DNA from: Alteribacter aurantiacus DSM 18675
Lineage (GTDB): Bacteria > Bacillota > Bacilli > Bacillales > Salisediminibacteriaceae
Reading direction: 5' to 3'
Length of the DNA: 64,000 bases
Assembly: GCF_000429705.1 (NCBI RefSeq)
Contig: NZ_KE386941.1
Span: forward strand, 2,158,781-2,222,780
How positions within the stretch are numbered: position 1 is the first letter of the stretch; each line of letters begins with the position of its first letter. This document shows positions 35,758 through 44,031 of this stretch, piece after piece. The notes beneath the pieces are model-generated. The model saw nothing but the letters and a program-made list of their open reading frames with translations. It was not told the DNA's origin and ran no database searches. The position numbers were made by a program, and so were the translations under genes.

Positions 35758-36072
35758 TTCTTCTCACAGTCTATTCTCAGTTCTTCAATTATAGCAGAGT
35801 CCACCCTTGCTAGAAAGGGACTAGACGCCTGTAATCATGAGAAAATAAGGAAAAATAAACACTAGCGCGAAAAGAGGAATGATAGGGAGAAAACGGTGTC
35901 ACCTCATGACGTATCATAGATTTTCTTCGGAAGAGATATACAATGACTATTCGGTCTTCGAATCATTCAACCATTTCTACTATTTTATATTGAGTTATGA
36001 TTTTTTTCTATGTGCATCCTTACTAGGGTGAAAATGGAAAAATCGGGATGAAAAGAGCTACACAAAAAAAAC
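35758..36072. other. Gene-free gap upstream of the SEDS pair
   Basis: No coding frame with a ribosome site is convincing here. It should carry the promoter of the two leftward SEDS genes, but no promoter could be placed. A terminator lies at its right end. Confidence 0.5.
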
Positions 36073-36100
36073 CGACGGATCACTCCGTCGATTTTTTTTT
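36073..36100. terminator. Terminator of wrbA
   Basis: CGACGGA/TCCGTCG (36073-36079 with 36084-36090) has a 4-nt loop, an A run on the left and a T run on the right, so it can act on both strands. It lies 18 bp beyond the wrbA stop codon. Confidence 0.85.
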
Positions 36101-36107
36101 GCTTTAT

Positions 36108-36728
36108 TTATCCACGCAAGGACTTCGATACACTTGCTACGCGCTTACCAAGGCGCTTTGCCATCGTAAGGTCTCTTTCATCCGGCTGATTGCTGCCATC
36201 TGGTCCGGCAACCGTGGAAGCGGCATAAGGTGAACCACCAATCCCGTCCGTTGTAAGTTGCTCGGGGTTTTCGCCGTATGGTAAACCTACGTAAATCATT
36301 CCAAAGTGCAATAGTGGAATGAGGGTCGTAATAGCCGTTGTTTCTTGACCTCCGTGAATCGAACCACTACTAATAAAAGTAGAAGTTACTTTCCCTTCTA
36401 AATCGCCATTCATCCATAAGCCACCTGCTGAGTCGATGAATTGTTTCATTTGTGCAGGCATCGAACCGTATCGAGTCGGAATTCCCCAGACGATTCCATC
36501 CGCCCATTTAAGGTCATCGTGTGTTGCAACTGGCAAGTCATCTTGGTTGTCTTGAGCTTGAACGTAAGCATCCTGACCTGACATCGCTTTTTTTACTTCG
36601 TCAAATTCAGCTATGCGGACAATTTTCACTTCTACGCCTTCAACTTCTTGCGCCCCCTCTGCTACTGCCTTTGCCATTGTGTGAATGTGCCCATACGCAC
36701 TGTAAAAAGGAATTAATATTTTAGTCAA
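36108..36728 (-). CDS. wrbA: NAD(P)H:quinone oxidoreductase, WrbA type
   Basis: A 206-residue flavodoxin-fold protein that binds FMN and reduces quinones by two electrons, protecting against quinone and electrophile stress. The FMN loop (F-Y-S-A-Y-G-H-I-H) is at residues 8-16; G-I-P-T-R-Y-G-S-M-P near 80 and S-G-S-I-H-G-G-Q-E near 115 are WrbA signatures. A TTG start follows GAGGAGAG. It is divergent from an HxlR-type regulator, which suggests redox-responsive control. Confidence 0.93.
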   Translation of the reverse strand: MTKILIPFYSAYGHIHTMAKAVAEGAQEVEGVEVKIVRIAEFDEVKKAMSGQDAYVQAQDNQDDLPVATHDDLKWADGIVWGIPTRYGSMPAQMKQFIDSAGGLWMNGDLEGKVTSTFISSGSIHGGQETTAITTLIPLLHFGMIYVGLPYGENPEQLTTDGIGGSPYAASTVAGPDGSNQPDERDLTMAKRLGKRVASVSKSLRG

Positions 36729-36863
36729 TGTAAATCTCTCCTCTTTTGCTTGAGTTTATTTAACTCCCTTTTCGGGAGGTATATCAGATACATAAGGGGA
36801 TATTCCACCTTCTAACGAAAACTAAACGTCTTTTAAAAAATAAGTTAATTTATTTTTTAATGT

Positions 36864-36882
36864 TACTTACTTATAGTTAGTA
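36864..36882. promoter_or_regulatory. Candidate HxlR-type operator between wrbA and hxlR
   Basis: TACTTACT and AGTTAGTA flank a TAT centre and match as inverted repeats in 7 of 8 positions. The form is like the TACT/AGTA sites of YodB-family repressors. It lies 136 bp upstream of wrbA and 132 bp upstream of the regulator gene. Confidence 0.6.
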
Positions 36883-37014
36883 TATTAGGTTAACACCTAT
36901 CAAATGTCAAGGAAAATATGTTATACTTGATCACAAGTGAGAGTAGTCTCCCCTTGAAAAGGGTATAAAGACGTTGAGCTTCCCTTTTCTGTGATTACTC
37001 GAAGGAGATGAAAA

Positions 37015-37329
37015 ATGATGGAACAACATCATCTTTGCCCTAAATTCGAATCTGCGTTTCAACTGTTAGGCAAGCGTTGGAACGGATTGATTATACGTGT
37101 ACTTATGACCGGACCAAAACGGTTCCGCGAAATATCCGCTGTAATTCCGAATATGAGTGACAAAATGCTTGTTGAACGATTAAAGCAGTTGGAGAACGAA
37201 GGCGTTGTGAAAAGAGACGTGTATCCTGAAACACCGGTGAGAATTGAATATGTGCTCACGGAAAAAGGACAATCTCTTGAAGGTGCAATGGATGCCTTCC
37301 AATCATGGGCTGAAAAATGGATGAACTAA
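37015..37329 (+). CDS. HxlR-family (YodB-like) winged-helix regulator
   Basis: A 104-residue MarR/HxlR-type winged HTH protein. It opens with H-H-L-C-P-K-F-E-S-A-F-Q-L-L-G-K-R-W, the family signature with one conserved Cys near residue 7. In YodB and relatives this Cys senses diamide and quinones. The wing region reads G-V-V-K-R-D-V-Y-P-E-T-P-V-R-I-E-Y. The ATG has GAAGGAGATG. It faces wrbA, its most likely target. Confidence 0.85.
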   Translation: MMEQHHLCPKFESAFQLLGKRWNGLIIRVLMTGPKRFREISAVIPNMSDKMLVERLKQLENEGVVKRDVYPETPVRIEYVLTEKGQSLEGAMDAFQSWAEKWMN

Positions 37330-37330
37330 C

Positions 37331-37365
37331 AAACGTCCCCGCAAAAGTTGCGGGGACGTTTTTGT
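37331..37365 (+). terminator. Terminator of the HxlR-family gene
   Basis: A perfect 12-bp GC-rich stem (37331-37342 with 37350-37361) has a 7-nt loop and a T run. Confidence 0.92.
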
Positions 37366-37373
37366 ATAAAAAA

Positions 37374-37400
37374 ACCCATTGACCACGATGGCCAATGAGT
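37374..37400 (-). terminator. Terminator of murJ
   Basis: An 11-bp stem with one or two mismatches (37374-37384 with 37390-37400) is followed by TTTTTTTATA on the minus strand, 18 bp past the murJ stop codon. Confidence 0.85.
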
Positions 37401-37418
37401 CTTTCTTTTAAACTCTAC

Positions 37419-39056
37419 TTATGCATCTTCGCTAGCTTTCCGTTTTCTTTGTAAGAACTTGAAACGATGCCCCAGAATCATCCCAGCAAGACCAGAGCGT
37501 ATGCCAAGGAATCCGTAAATGGCGATACCAGCTCCAATGGTGAGCGGTAAAATAATGAATGTCGCTCCTCTTGTATCCATCGGTAAAGCAAGTTGAATGA
37601 GCATATTAAGCCCCCAAACAACGATTCCCATAGCAGTTGCAAAACTTCCTATAAGAATCATTCGTTTAAAGAGTAATTGATAGCTGTATTCCGCATACTT
37701 TCCAATAGCCCAGGCATTGACCCCGACTGCAGCCGAATAGCCAAGCGCTGTTGCATATACGGCACCTACAGGACCTACCCATCCAATGAACAGAGCATTC
37801 GTTACAAATTTTAGGATGATACCTGCCGATAGTGCGATAACTGCATATTTTTGTTTGTTGATTCCTTGAAGCAAGGAAGAGGTAACAGCAAAAATAGAAA
37901 ACAAAACAGCCACAGGGGCATAATGCCTAAGCATTTCCCCACCTATAGCCAAGTCTTCCAGTCCAAAAAGTGCACCGTAAGCAGGATATGCAAGCACGGC
38001 CAAGCCGACGGAAGCGGGAACACTCAAAAACAAAATAATTTGGTACGTTTGAGTAATATGCCTTTGAAGACGATCTTTTTCATTGTTCACAAACGCACTC
38101 GTCACTGTTGGAAGGATTGCTAGAGACATGGCCGTTGCAAGTGCTACCGGAATTAAAATCAACTTGTGAGAAGCCTGTATGAACGCACCGAAATATTTAT
38201 CAATCGTTTGTCCATCGAATCCCAAGTTGATCAATGCATTATTAAACGTAAATAAATCAACCATTTGATATAAGGGAATTGACAATCCCACAAACGAAAT
38301 TGGCAGAGCATAGCGTAATAGCTCTTTATACATCGTTGTTAAAGGAAGCTGATGGTCTGTGGTACTTTCCTCTACATGTTTTTTAAAGTTGTCACGACGC
38401 TTATACCAATAAATCATTAAAACAGCTAAACCACCCAAGGCTCCGACAAACGCCCCGAATGTGGCAAAACCAACAGCTGTTCCTAATTCCCCGTTCCACA
38501 CATTGATAATTAAAAAGGTTAAAAGCAAAATGAAAATAATACGTACGATTTGTTCAATCACTTGTGAAACCGCAGTTGGTCCCATGGATTGAAACCCTTG
38601 GAAATAACCGCGAATCAAAGACATAACAGGAACCACCAAAAGGGCGACACTTACCATACGTATCGTAAAGACGGCATCTGATATGGAGTTTCCTTGAAGA
38701 TCATCTGGATCGAGAACACTCGTTGCGATAACAGGTGCCAAAAAGAATAGCACTAGAAAAGCAACAAATCCCGTCACACCCATGACTACCAATCCAGACT
38801 GAAACAACCGTTGTCCGGTACGGTAATCTCCTAGTGCGTTGTACTTCGATACAAACTTTGATACCGCTAAGGGAATCCCAAGCGTGGCTAAGCTAAGTAA
38901 AACCGTATAGGGTACATATCCATATGAGTATAAAGCCAGTCCTTCAAGACCGACAATCGCTTGAAAGGGAAAGATATAAATAAGACCAAGCATCTTCGAT
39001 ATAAAAATGGAGGCTGTTAAAATCATCGTCCCCCGAATCAAATTACGTTCAGACAT
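37419..39056 (-). CDS. murJ: Lipid II flippase MurJ (YtgP)
   Basis: About 545 residues with around 14 membrane segments, a MOP/MATE-fold protein. It matches YtgP, identified as a MurJ-type flippase in Bacillus subtilis that moves lipid II across the membrane for cell-wall synthesis. The start N-L-I-R-G-T-M-I-L-T-A-S-I-F-I-S-K is typical. The ATG at 39056 lies about 7 nt after GGTAGGTA; a GTG at 39062 is an alternative. It lies near two SEDS polymerases that use the same substrate. Confidence 0.9.
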   Translation of the reverse strand: MSERNLIRGTMILTASIFISKMLGLIYIFPFQAIVGLEGLALYSYGYVPYTVLLSLATLGIPLAVSKFVSKYNALGDYRTGQRLFQSGLVVMGVTGFVAFLVLFFLAPVIATSVLDPDDLQGNSISDAVFTIRMVSVALLVVPVMSLIRGYFQGFQSMGPTAVSQVIEQIVRIIFILLLTFLIINVWNGELGTAVGFATFGAFVGALGGLAVLMIYWYKRRDNFKKHVEESTTDHQLPLTTMYKELLRYALPISFVGLSIPLYQMVDLFTFNNALINLGFDGQTIDKYFGAFIQASHKLILIPVALATAMSLAILPTVTSAFVNNEKDRLQRHITQTYQIILFLSVPASVGLAVLAYPAYGALFGLEDLAIGGEMLRHYAPVAVLFSIFAVTSSLLQGINKQKYAVIALSAGIILKFVTNALFIGWVGPVGAVYATALGYSAAVGVNAWAIGKYAEYSYQLLFKRMILIGSFATAMGIVVWGLNMLIQLALPMDTRGATFIILPLTIGAGIAIYGFLGIRSGLAGMILGHRFKFLQRKRKASEDA

Positions 39057-39130
39057 CTTCACTACCTACCAATCATTGAATTTAAACACTGCTAGCATTT
39101 TATCATACTTCCCAAAGAAAGTGTGCGGGG

Positions 39131-39250
39131 TCTGTCCCCTGAACAATACTCAATAGGTATTGACAAGGATTGACCCCTCTATATAGATAACAAGAATGGA
39201 TGCAACGATAGGCATTCCCCACAACCTTACATAATTGTTCAGGGGACAGA
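39131..39250. repeat. Short inverted-repeat element between the murJ and VWA genes
   Basis: TCTGTCCCCTGAACAAT (39131-39147) is repeated perfectly inverted at 39234-39250, with partial extension outward (GGG against TCCC). The 86-bp interior has no coding frame with a start site. It resembles the GGGGACAG-ended noncoding repeats common in Bacillaceae and could be a MITE-like element. Confidence 0.75.
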
Positions 39251-39272
39251 TCCCGTCACTTAATAAAAAACG

Positions 39273-39303
39273 AAGGAGGCCCCCTTTTTCGCAGGGCCTC
39301 CTT
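39273..39303 (-). terminator. Terminator of the VWA lipoprotein gene
   Basis: A perfect 10-bp GC-rich stem (39273-39282 with 39294-39303) is followed by a T run on the minus strand. Confidence 0.88.
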
Positions 39304-39309
39304 GTAGTG

Positions 39310-40713
39310 TTATTTGTTATAGTACTCCGACCATTTTTCATTTCCGAGATGATAGACTTCTCTCCACCTGTCGATTCCTTCATTGTAGGCATTCGACCAG
39401 TTTTCAACCCCGGTATTGTAGCCGTAGCTCCAATTCTCATTCTTCCGATTGTAAAACCTACTCCACAGGTCTCTTCGGACCGAAGATTCAATCTGCTCTT
39501 CTTCAACAAGTCTGTCAATAATGACCTGGGCATTGGCCCACTCATCATTTGATTTTTCCATAATGGAGTCTTTCAACTCATTTGCCTGGTCTTTAAGCTC
39601 TGCACTTCGTTCATTTACTTCATCCATGGCCGCACGCTTCCACTCATTCCAGGCGTCCATCATCCTGCGATATTCTTCTTCCCAATAGCTTTCGAGTTCC
39701 TGCTTGGAATCTACAAATGTGAACTCGCCGTTTCCTGCTTCAGCTACATCAATCAAACTCTGATAATCATCGTCTTCCACTTGAAATCCAATTATATTGA
39801 TGATTGGCTCAATATCCTGATCGACCAGTTCCTGCGCTGCTTTTACCGGATCACCGCCGCAAGTTTCAATCCCATCGCTGACGATATAGACGATAACGTC
39901 TGTTGCATCTTCTGGTATATCATCCTGGGAGTCTTCAATCGCTTTAGCAATCGGTGTCCAACCGACTGCATCCACGTCATCAAGAACCTCACTCAATGCA
40001 TCTGCATCGGTTTCTCCATGATAAATCGTATCTGTAGAACTGCAGGACAGTTCTTTACCCGCATTCGTGTTATCGCCTTCGTGTCCATAAACACGGAGGG
40101 ATGTGGTGCTGTTTTCAGGTAGCGTCGCTACAAAAGCTTCAATGGCTTCTTTCGCTTCATCCATACGCGTCCCGCTCTGGTTTCTGGCGTTCATGCTCCC
40201 GCTTGCATCAAGCAGAATGGAGAAGTGGGACGTTGAAGGAAGTTCATCTTCATCTGGCGCCTCTTCTTCCGGCGTTTCAGAATCCACTTCAATATCCGGG
40301 TTAAAGGCGATGACCTGTTCAACATCTTCATAATAAGGCTCGTGAATAAGGCTCAAAATCGCTTCGAATGCCTCTTCCTCGCTCGTGTGTTCATCGATGT
40401 GAGAAAGCTCCTCCATTACAGCGTCAGCATCAAATTGATCTCCGTGGTAAGGACCTTCCATTCTCATCAATTTTTCTTCAACGTCCGTAAGCTCCCGTGA
40501 TAAGTCTGAGATTTCGTAATACTCAGGCTCTAAAGGTTCCTGAGCTTCCCCACCATCATCAGCTTCCTCCTGATTCTCCCCGCCGCTCTCGTCTTCTTCA
40601 ACGGCTGTACTTTCTTCCCCTAGCACTTCATCTTCAATGACTTCCTGATCCCCATCTGATGAACAGGCACTTAACAGTATCAAGAGACCAGCGGCTAAAA
40701 AACGATACTTCAT
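39310..40713 (-). CDS. Lipoprotein with a VWA domain and 11-residue W/Y repeat tail
   Basis: A 467-residue lipoprotein: signal peptide with lipobox L-S-A-C and Cys near residue 17, a very acidic linker (about 20-65), a VWA domain (about 160-345) with MIDAS motif D-A-S-G-S-M and a second metal element V-S-D-G-I-E-T, then a helical charged stretch (about 350-415). The C-terminus (39313-39465) has five copies of an 11-residue repeat of pattern W-S-x-x-Y-N-x-G-x-E-x. The VWA part resembles Bacillus YwmC/YwmD-type lipoproteins. It probably binds a partner at the outer membrane face in a metal-dependent way. It stands alone with its own terminator. Confidence 0.85.
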   Translation of the reverse strand: MKYRFLAAGLLILLSACSSDGDQEVIEDEVLGEESTAVEEDESGGENQEEADDGGEAQEPLEPEYYEISDLSRELTDVEEKLMRMEGPYHGDQFDADAVMEELSHIDEHTSEEEAFEAILSLIHEPYYEDVEQVIAFNPDIEVDSETPEEEAPDEDELPSTSHFSILLDASGSMNARNQSGTRMDEAKEAIEAFVATLPENSTTSLRVYGHEGDNTNAGKELSCSSTDTIYHGETDADALSEVLDDVDAVGWTPIAKAIEDSQDDIPEDATDVIVYIVSDGIETCGGDPVKAAQELVDQDIEPIINIIGFQVEDDDYQSLIDVAEAGNGEFTFVDSKQELESYWEEEYRRMMDAWNEWKRAAMDEVNERSAELKDQANELKDSIMEKSNDEWANAQVIIDRLVEEEQIESSVRRDLWSRFYNRKNENWSYGYNTGVENWSNAYNEGIDRWREVYHLGNEKWSEYYNK

Positions 40714-41138
40714 CCCAATTCCCTCCAGCTATATCATTTTCATCAAGGCATTTATATCATTCATTGTTCGCTATATGGGCTTTTACTAGGACCGGCCTGG
40801 CTTTATGGCCTGTACCGTCTCCTGACGCATCAACTTGCATACCCCAAGGAAAATGAACAACAGCCTTTTATAATACGTTCAACAAAAGTGATACTAACAT
40901 AATTATCCAAAAAAATCGTGAGTGAATTTAACTATTCACTTGCTCTAAATGGCTATAAGAAAGGTCGAATGGCCTACTGAACTAATAATAATGGCTCAAA
41001 ACGCTACTTATCTGACCCTTACTAAATCCCCATTACCCTTCTTTTACTGTTTTTACCTTTAAAATTACAATTTTCTAAAAAATAATCTGGAAAAGTTTCG
41101 AGTCTGTGGCCTTACCAATAGAACCCCCACCACTCCAC
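40714..41138. other. Gene-free gap
   Basis: This stretch should hold the promoter of the leftward VWA gene. It is AT-rich and shows no frame with a ribosome site and no clear repeat. Confidence 0.5.
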
Positions 41139-41176
41139 AAGAAAAAGAGCCGACGGGTTTGTCGGCTCTTTTTCTT
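41139..41176. terminator. Terminator of yjbQ
   Basis: A perfect 16-bp stem (41139-41154 with 41161-41176) with a 6-nt loop and T-rich arm lies 5 bp beyond the stop codon. Confidence 0.92.
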
Positions 41177-41181
41177 ATGGA

Positions 41182-41583
41182 TCATCCTTCAATTGTTTTG
41201 AAGTAACACTTTCTCGTACGCGGTCCGTCGAATTCACAGAAGTAAATCCCTTGCCATGTTCCAAGGATGAGATTCCCGTTTTGGATGATCACGGGCTGTG
41301 AACTACCAACAGTGCTCGCTTTCAAGTGAGATGCTGTATTTCCTTCTGCATGACGGTATTTAGGGTGTTCCCAAGGATACACTTCATCAAAACGCATGAG
41401 CATATCGTGCTTGACATCCGGGTCTGCATTTTCATTTATCGTAATTCCTGCTGTTGTATGAGGGCAATACACATAAACGATCCCCTCTTGTACTCCTTGC
41501 TCTTTTACATAAGCCTCAACTTGGTTTGTTATATCAATCATTTCATCTCGCCCGTTTGTTTGAATCGTAATTTGTTTAACCAA
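41182..41583 (-). CDS. yjbQ: YjbQ/UPF0047 family protein
   Basis: About 133 residues. The family hallmarks C-P-H-T-T-A-G-I-T-I-N-E-N near residue 46 and the C-terminal G-T-W-Q-G-I-Y-F-C-E-F-D-G-P-R are present. Family members have weak thiamine-phosphate synthase activity in vitro and the real role is unclear. The TTG at 41583 (M-V-K-Q-I-T-I-Q-T) is chosen by its AAAGGA site 10 nt upstream; the frame continues to 41628. It lies downstream of proC on the same strand. Confidence 0.88.
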   Translation of the reverse strand: MVKQITIQTNGRDEMIDITNQVEAYVKEQGVQEGIVYVYCPHTTAGITINENADPDVKHDMLMRFDEVYPWEHPKYRHAEGNTASHLKASTVGSSQPVIIQNGNLILGTWQGIYFCEFDGPRTRKCYFKTIEG

Positions 41584-41645
41584 AGTAAACACGTCCTTTA
41601 TGAGCCTGTTTCCTTTACTATTCCTCAAAAGAGAGACTTGTTAAA

Positions 41646-42446
41646 CTATTCACCACGAGCGTGAGCATTCGTTGCTTTAACAGCAGCTTTGATGGCTTCT
41701 TTATACTTTCTTTCATTCAACACTTCCAAACCAGCAGCTGTGGAGCCACCTGGTGAAGCGACTTGATCTCTTAAATCTTGTGGGGAGTGCCCTGCTGCTA
41801 ACATAGCCGCTGAGCCACTCAGCATTTTCGTTACAAGCGACCTCGCTTGTTCTGGAGTTACACCATTTTCAACAGCCGCCTCTTCCATCGCTTCTACGAA
41901 CGCATAAACAAACGCTGGCGCACTTCCTGTTACTGCGGTTAGATCGTGAACTTGTTGTTCACTCAGCTCCGCCGACTCACCAATGGCTTCTAGGATAAAC
42001 GCAATCATGTCACGGTGCTCAGGGTTTACGTGATGTCCACATGTAAATGTTGAAATGGACTCACCAATTTGAGCTGCCGTATTAGGCATAATCCAACAAA
42101 CCGGAGTACCCTTTGGAAGTCTTTCTTCCATAAAAGTCGTATCAATGCCGGCTGCCACTGTCACGACCAGTTGACCATCAATAATGTTTCCAAGACGTTT
42201 TAAAATCTCATCGTGAGTGGAAGGTGGTGAAGCTAGAAAAATCACATCGTGATCAGCCACTTCTTCTTCCCAGTTTGAAGACGCATGGACACCGTAACGC
42301 TCTTTGAGGGTATCAAGCCGCCCTCTGTCTTGACGATTTGTTAATGTGATTTTTTCAATTGCCGGATGGCGCTGCTTTAAAATACCTGAAAGGACAGCTT
42401 CAGCCATACGACCGGCACCAATCATTAGGATTCGAGTTGGTCTCAT
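41646..42446 (-). CDS. proC: Pyrroline-5-carboxylate reductase
   Basis: A 266-residue enzyme for the last step of proline synthesis. The NADP-binding start I-L-M-I-G-A-G-R-M-A-E-A and the full ProC signature (residues about 220-242, ending S-P-G-G-S-T-A-A-G-L) are present, with T-A-V-T-G-S-A-P-A-F near 165. The ATG follows AAGGAGTG. Proline is a major compatible solute in moderate halophiles, which fits the proposed lifestyle, but this gene alone does not prove it. Confidence 0.92.
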   Translation of the reverse strand: MRPTRILMIGAGRMAEAVLSGILKQRHPAIEKITLTNRQDRGRLDTLKERYGVHASSNWEEEVADHDVIFLASPPSTHDEILKRLGNIIDGQLVVTVAAGIDTTFMEERLPKGTPVCWIMPNTAAQIGESISTFTCGHHVNPEHRDMIAFILEAIGESAELSEQQVHDLTAVTGSAPAFVYAFVEAMEEAAVENGVTPEQARSLVTKMLSGSAAMLAAGHSPQDLRDQVASPGGSTAAGLEVLNERKYKEAIKAAVKATNAHARGE

Positions 42447-42568
42447 GCGTTCTTCACTCCTTATTAGCTTTTAATTAAAATATCATGAGTTTACGATTTA
42501 GAAAAGTATGCTAGACTAAAAAATAATGAAAAAATGGAACTTTTTTGTTTAGAAAGCAGGCGTTAACC

Positions 42569-43849
42569 ATGAACAAAGAAAATTTTGATGTGATTGTCAT
42601 CGGTGGAGGACCATCCGGTTTGATGGCTTCTGTCTCTGCCGCAGAACACGGTGCCAAGGTTCTCCTTCTAGATAAAGGATCGAAGCTTGGTCGTAAACTT
42701 GCCATTTCAGGAGGCGGTCGGTGCAATGTAACCAATCGTGCCGATGTAGAAGAAATCATTAAACACATCCCAGGAAACGGTCGCTTCATGTACAGCCCTT
42801 TCTCGGTCTTTAATAACGAGGACATCATCTCCTTTTTTGAAAACTTAGGAATTGAACTCAAAGAAGAAGACAGAGGACGAATGTTTCCCGTAAACGATAA
42901 AGCCATCACGGTTGTAAGAACCCTTCTTGAGCGTATTGATTCTCTAAAAGTGGATGTGCGAACGAACACTGAGGTAGCCGACGTACTTTATCACGACGAT
43001 CGTGTTGAAGGGGTCAAATTAAAAAACGGCGAATACATTACCGCAACAAATGTGATTATTGCCGTCGGAGGCAAGTCCGTCCCCCACACAGGAAGCACCG
43101 GGGATGGATACCCTTGGGCAAAAAAAGCTGGACATACTGTCACGGACCTGTACCCAACAGAAGTACCGATTACGTGTAACGACAAACTTATTAAAGATAA
43201 AACGTTACAAGGATTGTCCTTACGAGATATTGAACTAAGCGTGATTGATCCGAAGAAAAAGAAAGGGATTGTCACTCACGATGGGGACATGATCTTTACC
43301 CACTTTGGAATCTCCGGTCCTGCAGCTCTTCGTTGTAGCCAATATGTTGTGAAAGCAAGAAAGAAGCATAAAGGAAAGGACGTTCCCCTTGAGGTGAATT
43401 TGTTTCCGGACAAGCGAGGAAATGACGTCATCGAGGACATCGATCGTTTCCTTAAATCGGAACCGAAAAAAGCCGTTAAAAATGCTCTAAACGGTTGGGT
43501 ACCTGATCGGATGCTTACGGCTCTTTTTGAATTGTCCGGTGTGGACCCGCAACTTACTCAGGCGAATGTATCAAAAGAGAACATCCGTGATTTAGCCAAC
43601 TTGGCTCAGCACTTCCCCCTTTCAGCCAACGGCACTTTGTCGATCGAGAAAGCGTTTGTTACAGGAGGCGGAGTGAGCGTAAAAGAAGTCCAGCCAAAAC
43701 GGATGGAATCCAAGTTTAAGCACGGTTTGTTTTTCTGCGGAGAAGTCTTAGACCTTCATGGCTATACAGGTGGCTACAATATCACTGTCGCGTTCTCAAC
43801 CGGGTATACAGCCGGTCGTGCAGCAGCGATGAATTTGTGGGAAGAATAG
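42569..43849 (+). CDS. ytfP: FAD-dependent oxidoreductase YtfP (HI0933/BaiN family)
   Basis: About 426 residues. The dinucleotide motif V-I-V-I-G-G-G-P-S-G starts at residue 8; G-R-K-L-A-I-S-G-G-G-R-C-N near 49 and the C-terminal G-Y-N-I-T-V-A-F-S-T-G family signature are clear. Members of this family are flavoproteins with unknown physiological substrate in Bacillus. The ATG at 42569 is preferred because the TTG at 42545 would add eight unconserved residues. Confidence 0.88.
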   Translation: MNKENFDVIVIGGGPSGLMASVSAAEHGAKVLLLDKGSKLGRKLAISGGGRCNVTNRADVEEIIKHIPGNGRFMYSPFSVFNNEDIISFFENLGIELKEEDRGRMFPVNDKAITVVRTLLERIDSLKVDVRTNTEVADVLYHDDRVEGVKLKNGEYITATNVIIAVGGKSVPHTGSTGDGYPWAKKAGHTVTDLYPTEVPITCNDKLIKDKTLQGLSLRDIELSVIDPKKKKGIVTHDGDMIFTHFGISGPAALRCSQYVVKARKKHKGKDVPLEVNLFPDKRGNDVIEDIDRFLKSEPKKAVKNALNGWVPDRMLTALFELSGVDPQLTQANVSKENIRDLANLAQHFPLSANGTLSIEKAFVTGGGVSVKEVQPKRMESKFKHGLFFCGEVLDLHGYTGGYNITVAFSTGYTAGRAAAMNLWEE

Positions 43850-43859
43850 GACTGAGCGA

Positions 43860-43962
43860 GGCAACTCGATTGATAAATCTCAAAGTCGATGAACAAATCG
43901 GGTAACTCGATCGATAAATTCCAAAGTCGATGAATAAACACGGTAACTCGATTAATAAATTC
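43860..43962. repeat. Phased tandem repeat, 41-bp period (CTCGAT/GTCGAT type)
   Basis: Two full 41-bp units and a half unit follow the ytfP stop codon. Each unit splits into a 20-nt part starting CTCGAT and a 21-nt part starting GTCGAT (starts at 43865, 43885, 43906, 43926, 43947). A 26-nt stretch (43874-43899) recurs exactly at 59925-59950. It sits between the convergent genes ytfP and hmp. Confidence 0.85.
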
Positions 43963-43994
43963 TCTCTGCAAAAAAGAATACTTCCTAAAGAAAG

Positions 43995-44022
43995 AGTCTC
44001 GCCCATTAGCGAGACTCCTTTT
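43995..44022. terminator. Bidirectional terminator between ytfP and hmp
   Basis: AGTCTCGC/GCGAGACT (43995-44002 with 44009-44016) has a 6-nt loop and a T run on the plus side. Confidence 0.85.
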
Positions 44023-44031
44023 TTCAATTAT

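Noticed and set aside
39150..39548. Minus-strand frame of 132 codons
   Set aside because: It crosses the inverted-repeat element and terminator and overlaps the VWA gene in another frame, without a ribosome site.
43860..43962. CRISPR-like array
   Set aside because: Units are contiguous without unique spacers, too few, and no cas genes are present in the window.
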